DNA from: an uncultured Clostridia bacterium
GTDB lineage: Bacteria; Bacillota; Clostridia; Christensenellales; Borkfalkiaceae
NCBI GenBank assembly: GCA_934271065.1
Contig: CAKQQQ010000004.1
Span: 101,251-165,250 of the forward strand
DNA: 64,000 bases
Direction: 5' to 3'
In this document: positions 57,618 to 64,000 of the stretch, one piece after another
Numbering within the stretch: the first letter of the stretch is position 1
How the letters are laid out: each line of letters opens with the position of its first letter
Translations under genes and position numbers: made by a program
Notes under the pieces: model-generated
What the model was told of the DNA's origin: nothing
Database searches by the model: none
What the model saw: only the letters and a program-made list of their open reading frames with translations

Positions 57618-57631
57618 GAAAAAGGAAAACT

Positions 57632-58996
57632 ATGAAAGACAAAGCATTTGTATTATACGGATATTCGTCGGGTACGGACGGCACGTATTTTTCCGGGCCG
57701 CGTCTGTTTACGCAGAATAAAGATTTCAGAACGGCGGAACAGTACGCCTATTACCGCGAATGCGGATTAAACACCTTATTGCTCGAAGGCAACGATCCTT
57801 ATTACGGGGAGACGTGGGCGACGAGTCAGACTAAAAAGAATATGGACGTCGCTCACTCGGCGGGCATAAATCGTATTATTCTCTACGATAAAAGAATATT
57901 CGATTGTTCCGAAGTCCGCGGCGGGCTTATAGGCGACGGTAAAAGATTCGCGACCGAAAAAGAACTCGAAGACTTTATAGCCTATTGCATAAAGGACTAT
58001 AAAAACCACCCCGCGTTTTACGGGTTTATGCTCGTGGACGAACCCAGATGGTTTCAGTTGGAATCCCTTTCGCAGGTCGTAAAGGCGACGAGAAAGGTCG
58101 CGCCCGATCTGTTTATACAGAACAATATTTTACCGTTCTATCCGGGGCACGGCAGTCTGTTCGTCGAAAATTACGACGGCACGACTATCGACGACGAAGC
58201 GGTCGCGTATAAAAAGTACGTCGAGACTTATCTCGATATGACCGGAATGCCCTATCTTATGTTCGATTCGTATCCTATGCGGCTCGAACCCGAAGCGGGG
58301 TACTTTATCCGCCGCGAGCATCTGCAAGGCTTTCAGATTGCGGCGGCGGAAGTGAAAAAGCGTAATCTTAATCTCTATTTCGTCTGTCAGACGCAGGCGT
58401 TTTACGCTCACGATAAAATCGTCTATCGCGCTCCGAACGCGGCGGAAATGTACTGGCAGGTAAACTGCGCGCTCGCTTTCGGCGTAAAGAGTCTCGGATA
58501 CTTTACCTACTGGCGGAAACAGCGTAACAGCGATCTCGAATACTTCGTTGACGGTACGTCTTTTATGACGCAGAACGGCGAGCGGACTCCGCTGTACTTT
58601 ACTATGCAGAAACTTCACGCCGCGCTCGCTAAGTTTTCGGATTATCTGCTCGGCTTAAAATACGAAGAGAGTGGATATTACAGCGATTTACCCCGTGCCG
58701 AAAGCCATATAGAACCGATGGAAAGGGGTAATATAGAGCGTTTAGTCGATATTAAGGGCGACGGAAAAACTTCGCTCGTCGTAACGATACTGAAAGGCGA
58801 ATCGGGCGAAAAGGTCGTTTGTCTGTTCAACGCGAACGATCCGCGCGGCGATTATCGCGAGCCTTGCGATATTTCGGTAAACGTCGGCTTCGGCAAAATC
58901 GAACGGGCGTTCTCGCTCGGAAACCCCGACGGCGAAAGCGTCGACGGCAAGTATACGCTTGCTGCCGGCGACGCGGTATTTTTAGTCGTAAGATAA
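57632..58996 (+). CDS. Cytoplasmic (beta/alpha)8-like glycoside hydrolase, unknown specificity
   Basis: 454 residues, no signal peptide. The sequence suggests a clan-A-like TIM barrel: GYSSGTDGTYF, GLNTLLLEGNDPY, then GFMLVDEP with candidate acid/base E137, MFDSYPMRLEP, and WQVNCALAFGVKSLGYFTYW near the C-terminal strands, followed by a small beta domain. It is a clear paralogue of the lipoprotein encoded next. I cannot assign a GH family. Confidence 0.7.
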   Translation: MKDKAFVLYGYSSGTDGTYFSGPRLFTQNKDFRTAEQYAYYRECGLNTLLLEGNDPYYGETWATSQTKKNMDVAHSAGINRIILYDKRIFDCSEVRGGLIGDGKRFATEKELEDFIAYCIKDYKNHPAFYGFMLVDEPRWFQLESLSQVVKATRKVAPDLFIQNNILPFYPGHGSLFVENYDGTTIDDEAVAYKKYVETYLDMTGMPYLMFDSYPMRLEPEAGYFIRREHLQGFQIAAAEVKKRNLNLYFVCQTQAFYAHDKIVYRAPNAAEMYWQVNCALAFGVKSLGYFTYWRKQRNSDLEYFVDGTSFMTQNGERTPLYFTMQKLHAALAKFSDYLLGLKYEESGYYSDLPRAESHIEPMERGNIERLVDIKGDGKTSLVVTILKGESGEKVVCLFNANDPRGDYREPCDISVNVGFGKIERAFSLGNPDGESVDGKYTLAAGDAVFLVVR

Positions 58997-59006
58997 GGAG
59001 AACAAA

Positions 59007-60557
59007 GTGAAAAAATTATCTAAATTAACCGCGTTCGCGCTCGTCGCGGCGACAGCCTTTACCGTATCGTTGAGCGGCTGCGCGAGCGGCAGCGGAAAGG
59101 TAGATTTATCCGGCGCGCCCGACTATTCGGCGTGTACGGGCGAATTTCTGACTTACGGGTATACGGGCCCGACCGACGGAACGTGGTGGCGCGACGACGA
59201 CCAGTTTAACAGTAATTGCGATTTCCGCACCACCGAGCGTTACGCGGAATATAAAGCCGCGGGGCTTAACACCTTGCTTCTTCAGGGCAACGAACCGTAC
59301 AGGGGCGAAGGCTTCGAAGGCAGTATTCTGAAAAGGACTATGGACAGGGCTTACGAAGCGGGTATAGAACGCGTTATAGTGTTCGATTCGAGAATAGAAG
59401 CCCTTTCCGAACAGACTAGGCCTATCGTCGGCGAAGGCGCGAGATTTGCAACCGACGAAGAACTCGTCGATTTTATAAAAGGCTGTCTTGCCGATTATAA
59501 AGATCACCCCGCGTTTTTCGGAGTTATGCTCGTAGACGAACCGTTTTACGACCAACTTCCGCAAGCGGCGAAAATGTACAGGGCGTGCGAAGCGGCGCTC
59601 GACGGTATTTACGTTCAGTTAAACCTTCTTCCGCTTGACGCAACCGCATCGAGCGGCAGGTTTCAGGATCCCGACGGCGAATTCGGAAGTCTCAACGTGT
59701 ACGATCAGTACGAACTTTATTTAGAGCAGTTCTGCGAATGGTCGGGTTGCGACCGTATCTGTATGGACTCGTATCCTATCCGTCAGCACACCAAGTCGGG
59801 CAGCGCGTCGGGGTATTATATACTCGACACGCATCTCAGAAATTTAAGAATACTCAACAGAGTTGCGAAAAAGTACGGCTGTAAACTCGACGCCGTCGCG
59901 CAGACTATGGGTATGGGCAGATTATCGGGCGATTCGGTATATCTCAAATCTCCCGACAGAAGCGAAATGTACTGGCAGATGAACGCGTATATGGGCTTCG
60001 GAATAAAGGCTTACGCGTCGTTTACCTACTGGGCAAAACAGCAGAACAGCGTAGATAACGAGTTTTACGACGGTTCTGCGTACGTCACGCACGACGGAAA
60101 ACTCACGCCCCTGTATTACACGATGCAGAAAATACATTCCGAAATGCAGGAGTTTGCGCCCGTACTGCTCAACTTCGACTATACGGGAATGCGCTATTAC
60201 TATACCAAACCCACGTCGTTCCCGACTCTGCACCTTTCCGCCGCGTTCGGCGCGGAAGAAAAGGAAGACGAGTTCGCGTTGCTGAAAAACGTCGAAATCG
60301 GCACTTCGCAGATGGCGCTCGTAACGGAACTCAAAGACGAGAAAAACGACCGCTATATGTATATGCTTATGAATCCGCAAGCGCCGTCTAACGCCAAATT
60401 CGGCAAGGTTGCGCTTAACGCCACGCTCGACTTCGGCAAAAATTACAAAGCGGTAAAAATCTGGTATAAAGGCAAAAGCGAAGTAAAGGCTCTCCGCAAC
60501 GGAAAGATAGATTTCGACCTTTCCGCAGGTTACGCCGTTTACGTTATGCCGTATTAA
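59007..60557 (+). CDS. Lipoprotein paralogue of the preceding hydrolase
   Basis: 516 residues, GTG start after AAGGAG. The signal peptide ends SLSGC. The body matches the preceding protein along its length: GYTGPTDGTWW, GLNTLLLQGNEPY, GVMLVDEP (candidate E178), MDSYPIRQH and WQMNAYMGFGIKAYASFTYW. So the operon makes one copy for outside and one for inside the membrane. A surface enzyme would cut the polymer and the cytoplasmic copy the imported fragment; this division is inferred. Confidence 0.72.
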   Translation: MKKLSKLTAFALVAATAFTVSLSGCASGSGKVDLSGAPDYSACTGEFLTYGYTGPTDGTWWRDDDQFNSNCDFRTTERYAEYKAAGLNTLLLQGNEPYRGEGFEGSILKRTMDRAYEAGIERVIVFDSRIEALSEQTRPIVGEGARFATDEELVDFIKGCLADYKDHPAFFGVMLVDEPFYDQLPQAAKMYRACEAALDGIYVQLNLLPLDATASSGRFQDPDGEFGSLNVYDQYELYLEQFCEWSGCDRICMDSYPIRQHTKSGSASGYYILDTHLRNLRILNRVAKKYGCKLDAVAQTMGMGRLSGDSVYLKSPDRSEMYWQMNAYMGFGIKAYASFTYWAKQQNSVDNEFYDGSAYVTHDGKLTPLYYTMQKIHSEMQEFAPVLLNFDYTGMRYYYTKPTSFPTLHLSAAFGAEEKEDEFALLKNVEIGTSQMALVTELKDEKNDRYMYMLMNPQAPSNAKFGKVALNATLDFGKNYKAVKIWYKGKSEVKALRNGKIDFDLSAGYAVYVMPY

Positions 60558-60565
60558 AAAACGTT

Positions 60566-62047
60566 ATGTACGAATTGAAAATCGTTACGCCGGAGTCGGA
60601 AGGCATACCTTCCGCCTCCGTCGTCAAATTTATAGACAAAATCGCCGAATACGGAATGAATATTCATTCTTTCGCGTTTATCCGTCACGGCAACGTCGCG
60701 GCGGAAGTTTACGCCAAGCCGTTTTTCGACGAGAATTTCGCGCACAGACTGTATTCGTGCAGTAAATCGTTCGTATCGCTTGCGATAGGTAAACTGCTGA
60801 AAGAAGGCAGAATCCGACTTACCGATACCATATCTTCGTATTTTCCCGAATACGCAGACGAAAACACCGACGCGAAAGTCCGCGAAACGACGATAGAAGA
60901 CGCGCTTAAAATGTCGGTCGCCGCGCGTACCGACTCCTACGCGTTACGCCCCGATTTGCCGTGGGCGGAAAGTTTCTTCAAGGTTGACGGTGTAAAGCCG
61001 TCGGGTACGCTTTTCGATTATAACTCGTCGGGTTCTTTCATTCTCGGCGTGTTGGTAGAAAAACTGACCGGTAAGACGTTTATCGAGTATCTTCGCCCCG
61101 AATTCGACGCGATAGGCGTAAGCGAAAACGTGCGATGCGTAAAATCGCCCGACGGTTACGGCTGGGGCGCGAGCGGAGTTATTTGCACGCTCCGCGACTT
61201 CGCGCGGGTATGCCTGCTCGTCGCGGACGGCGGACTGCACGACGGGCGGCAACTGCTCCCGCTAGATTACCTTGCGGCGGCAACTTCGCGGCAAATCGCC
61301 AACTATACTCAAAACGACTATACGCCGCGTAAATCCTGCGGGTACGGGTATCAGTTCTGGATAACCGACAAGGGTTATTCTATGTACGGTATGGGTTCGC
61401 AATACGCGTTCTTTTTCCCCGATAAAGACCTGATTTTCGTTTGCAACGGCGATACGCAGGTAAGCGGCGACGATTTTTGCGGCGAATTTCTTTACGAATG
61501 GGTTTCGGACGTATACGAGTCCGTTTCGGACGCGCGCCTTGCCGAAGGCGAAGACTATAATACTCTTTGCGGGCGGATTTCCGAATTTTCGTTGCCCGCG
61601 TCGCGCGGAAAAGCGTATACCGATTTTCAACGCGAGATCGACGGCGTGGAATACGCGCTCGAACCCAACGAAATGGGTATAAAGAAGTTTTCTCTCGAGT
61701 TTACCGCCGACGGCGGCTCGTTCGTATACGAAAACGCGCGCGGATTAAAACGCATAAATTTCGGGGCGTGCCGCTATAAACGCGGAGTTTTTCCCGAAAC
61801 GGGATACTATTCCGAACGCGTCTCCGTTCCGTCGGGCAGAGAATTCGATTGCGCGGCGGTCGCCGAATGGGTGGAAGATAAAAAACTGCTTATAAGAACG
61901 TACGTTATAGACGATTGTCTCGGCAATCTTTTTATAACGCTCGGTTTCAAGGGCGACGAAGTCGGCGTGGAAATGCGAAAACGCGCCGAATTTTTCCTTG
62001 ACGATTACGACGGATTTGCTTACGGAGAACGGGATAAAAATGATTAA
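60566..62047 (+). CDS. Serine hydrolase, beta-lactamase/esterase (class C) family
   Basis: 493 residues, cytoplasmic. SxxK motif S64-C-S-K67, a Tyr-Asn motif in FDYNSSGSF (about residue 153), and GYGYQFWI and MGSQYAFFFP late in the domain. Such proteins are usually esterases or D-aminopeptidases rather than beta-lactamases. A C-terminal extension of about 120 residues (ISEFSLPASRGKAY ...) is a separate beta domain. In a sugar operon, removing ester groups from imported oligosaccharides is a sensible role. Confidence 0.82.
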   Translation: MYELKIVTPESEGIPSASVVKFIDKIAEYGMNIHSFAFIRHGNVAAEVYAKPFFDENFAHRLYSCSKSFVSLAIGKLLKEGRIRLTDTISSYFPEYADENTDAKVRETTIEDALKMSVAARTDSYALRPDLPWAESFFKVDGVKPSGTLFDYNSSGSFILGVLVEKLTGKTFIEYLRPEFDAIGVSENVRCVKSPDGYGWGASGVICTLRDFARVCLLVADGGLHDGRQLLPLDYLAAATSRQIANYTQNDYTPRKSCGYGYQFWITDKGYSMYGMGSQYAFFFPDKDLIFVCNGDTQVSGDDFCGEFLYEWVSDVYESVSDARLAEGEDYNTLCGRISEFSLPASRGKAYTDFQREIDGVEYALEPNEMGIKKFSLEFTADGGSFVYENARGLKRINFGACRYKRGVFPETGYYSERVSVPSGREFDCAAVAEWVEDKKLLIRTYVIDDCLGNLFITLGFKGDEVGVEMRKRAEFFLDDYDGFAYGERDKND

Positions 62048-63428
62048 AGTATTACAGTACGGCGAAGGGAATTTTTTAAGGACTTTCGTAGACGCGTATT
62101 TCGATACGCTCAATAAGGAAAACGGTAATAAACCCCTGTATAGAGTGAATATCGTAAAGCCCATAACTTTCGGCTCGCTTGAAAAATTTGAAAGGCAGAA
62201 TAATAAATACCATATCGTTCTGCGCGGCGTAAATGGCGGAAAAGAAGTAGAAGACGTATATAAAATCGACGTTATCGACTCGGTTATATCTCCGTTTGAA
62301 AACTACGACGGGTATATTTCGCTTGCGAAAGATAAAGACCTTAAAATAATAGTCTCCAACACCACCGAAGCGGGCATACGCTTTAACGCGGAAGACAAGT
62401 TCGACGGATTTGCGGATATAACCTATCCCGCAAAACTGACGAAGTTTTTGTCGGAAAGGTTTAACGCGGGGCTTGACGGAGTATATATTCTGCCCGTAGA
62501 ACTCATCGACGACAACGCCGCCGAACTGAAACGGTGCGTAGATAAGTATATCGACCTGTGGAAACTGCCCGAAGCGTTCAGAAAGTGGAACGACGAAGAG
62601 AATTACTATTGCAACACGCTCGTCGACCGTATAGTGTCGGGCTATCCCAAAGACGAAGAGACGAAAGAGCATATAAATAAACTCGTCGGCGAAAACGACG
62701 AACTCGTTTCCGTCGGCGAACCGTTCGGGTTGTGGGCTGTCGAAAACAAGGGCGAAATAGGCAAGTATATAAAGTGCGGCAAACATAATATTGAAGTCGT
62801 TTTAACCGACGATATAAAGTATTATAAAAAGCGTAAGGTAAGGGTGCTTAACGGCAGTCATACTAATTTAGTGCCGGCAGGCTTGTGGCTCGGTAAAGTT
62901 ACCGTTTACGACTGTATGACGGATAATAAGTTATATAAATTCGTGAACGACACTTTGAAAAGCGAGATAATACCGTTCGTGTCGGAAGATATAACGGCTA
63001 CTACCGAGTTTGCCGAAAGCGTAAAAGAGCGGTTTTTGAACCCTTATCTTAACCATCAACTTACAAGTATCGCCTTAAACTCTATATCCAAATGGAAAGC
63101 GAGAGTATTGCTGTCGTTTAAGGATTATTACGAAAAGTACGGCAAGATCCCCGAGAACTTAACCAAAGGTTTCGCGTGTTTAATGGCGTTGTATAAAATC
63201 ACGACGAAAGGCGACGACGGAAAATATTACGCGAAATTGCCGAGCCGAACCGTAGAGATGAAAGACGACGAGAAATATCTTGCGTATTTTGCAAACGGCG
63301 GTTGCGTGATTGAATTTATGAAGGACGAAAGCGTGTGGGGCGAAGACCTTACGAAATACGACGGCTTTGCCGCGGCGGTTAAAACTATAGTCAAAAAGTT
63401 AAGAAGCGGCGATACGGATATATTATGA
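62040..63428 (+). CDS. uxaB: Tagaturonate/fructuronate reductase (UxaB-type)
   Basis: 462 residues of the mannitol-dehydrogenase superfamily, reducing tagaturonate to altronate with NADH. MIKVLQYGEGNFLRTFVD, SNTTEAGIRF, PVELIDDN, NTLVDRIVSGYP and the active-site KRKVRVLNGSHT lysine region match UxaB. The ATG at 62040 lies inside the end of the preceding gene (8-base overlap), so it is translationally coupled. With uxaA next, this is the hexuronate branch of the locus. Confidence 0.92.
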   Translation: MIKVLQYGEGNFLRTFVDAYFDTLNKENGNKPLYRVNIVKPITFGSLEKFERQNNKYHIVLRGVNGGKEVEDVYKIDVIDSVISPFENYDGYISLAKDKDLKIIVSNTTEAGIRFNAEDKFDGFADITYPAKLTKFLSERFNAGLDGVYILPVELIDDNAAELKRCVDKYIDLWKLPEAFRKWNDEENYYCNTLVDRIVSGYPKDEETKEHINKLVGENDELVSVGEPFGLWAVENKGEIGKYIKCGKHNIEVVLTDDIKYYKKRKVRVLNGSHTNLVPAGLWLGKVTVYDCMTDNKLYKFVNDTLKSEIIPFVSEDITATTEFAESVKERFLNPYLNHQLTSIALNSISKWKARVLLSFKDYYEKYGKIPENLTKGFACLMALYKITTKGDDGKYYAKLPSRTVEMKDDEKYLAYFANGGCVIEFMKDESVWGEDLTKYDGFAAAVKTIVKKLRSGDTDIL

Positions 63429-64000
63429 AAGACTATGTCGTAATAAACGAAAAAGACAACGTAGGAATAAGCCTTGCGGGAACGGATAAAATCCCCGCAG
63501 GGCATAAATTCGCGTTAAGGGATATAAAGAAAGGCGAGTATATAATAAAGTACGGCGAGATAATAGGCAGAGCGACCGAAGATATACCGAAAGGCGAATG
63601 GGCGCATACGCATAACGTAAAATCGCATTTAGACGAAAGCGTGGAGTACGAATATACTCCGCAATATCCCCAAACGGCAATAAAGACGGGCGCGACTTTT
63701 AAGGGCTTTAAGCGAAAAGACGGAAGAGCGGGTATAAGGAACGAGATATATATAATACCCACCGTAGGTTGCGTAAACGACGTTTGCAGAAGACTTGAAA
63801 AACTCGCGCAGAAATACGTTTGCGGAAGCATAGACGGACTGTTTTCGCTCACTCATCAATTCGGCTGTTCGCAACTCGGCGAAGATAACGAGAATATAAA
63901 GAAACTCTTATGCGGTGTCGCTTTGAACCCCAACGCGACGTTCGTACTGTTCGTGGGGCTCGGTTGCGAGAATAACGGTCTTGACGGAATAAAGGAATAT
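63425..64000 (+). CDS. uxaA: Altronate dehydratase (5' part)
   Basis: First 192 codons of an altronate hydrolase, which makes 2-keto-3-deoxygluconate. The SAF-like N-terminal domain (about 1-80: YVVINEKDNVGISL ... GEWAHTHNV) is followed by the start of the catalytic domain (FKGFKRKDGRAGIRNEIYII, THQFGCSQLGEDNENI, GLGCENN). It overlaps uxaB by ATGA. The gene runs off the end of the window. Confidence 0.93.
   Translation, partial: MKDYVVINEKDNVGISLAGTDKIPAGHKFALRDIKKGEYIIKYGEIIGRATEDIPKGEWAHTHNVKSHLDESVEYEYTPQYPQTAIKTGATFKGFKRKDGRAGIRNEIYIIPTVGCVNDVCRRLEKLAQKYVCGSIDGLFSLTHQFGCSQLGEDNENIKKLLCGVALNPNATFVLFVGLGCENNGLDGIKEY

Noticed and set aside
60566..62047. True beta-lactamase (antibiotic resistance)
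   Set aside because: It has the SxxK motif but no signal peptide, carries an extra C-terminal domain and sits in a sugar operon; an esterase-type serine hydrolase is more likely.

Overview
The window comes from a Clostridia-type Firmicute of roughly balanced GC, probably a gut commensal and possibly Christensenellales-like; the lineage is inferred, not proven. The basis is housekeeping genes typical of the group (Obg-YhbY, RadA, fused IspDF, RqcP-like S4 protein, RpoBC, DUF5685, DapL), a CIRCE-controlled Hsp20, and textbook sigma-A promoters (TTGACA-17-TATAAT). Strong codon bias (GAC, AAC, CTC, GCG-rich) leaves long meaningless antisense reading frames across most genes.

Layout. (1) 1-994: end of obg and yhbY, closed by a strong terminator. 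(2) 1224-19712: carbohydrate locus 1, all on +, from one extended -10 promoter: solute-binding lipoprotein, two permeases, five large secreted proteins (a DUF4838 protein, a lipoprotein tyrosine phosphatase and three module-rich proteins of unknown function), then a cytoplasmic beta-glucuronidase. (3) 19725-22532 on -: rqcP-like, ispDF, radA, divergent from (4) rpoB-rpoC (22791-30598). (5) 30888-34358: DUF5685 / J-domain-like / membrane protein operon, then rlmD. (6) About 34354-36300: AT-richer, foreign-looking DNA starting exactly at the 3' end of rlmD (the streptococcal 'rum' site is a known ICE target). It carries an out-of-frame RlmD C-terminal extension, a 36-codon leader ORF and a DEDDh exonuclease-BRCT protein. 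(7) 36443-41571: PF06541 membrane protein; dapF-dapL-malQ on - with a 42-bp tandem repeat; hsp20. (8) 41624-64000: carbohydrate locus 2: AraC regulator, divergent from nagA, a Gfo/Idh/MocA oxidoreductase, a GH106-like hydrolase, a NagB-like protein, a second solute-binding protein and two permeases, two secreted proteins sharing a repeated module of about 226 residues with a 39-aa peptide gene between them, two paralogous (beta/alpha)8-like hydrolases (one cytoplasmic, one lipoprotein), a serine hydrolase, uxaB and the start of uxaA.

How it works together (inference): surface lipoproteins bind and trim a complex glycan. Oligosaccharides enter through two ABC importers whose ATPase is not encoded here, so a shared MsmX-type ATPase is likely. 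Cytoplasmic GH2 and GH106-like enzymes release sugars. NagA and the NagB-like protein feed amino sugars, and UxaB/UxaA feed uronates, into central metabolism. The target would be a glycan containing both a uronic acid and an N-acetylated amino sugar.

The best candidates for undescribed biology are the secreted repeat-module proteins with the embedded 39-aa peptide, the rlmD-end mobile remnant, tandem duplication of gene 3' ends (dapL, ispDF), and apparently leaderless genes.
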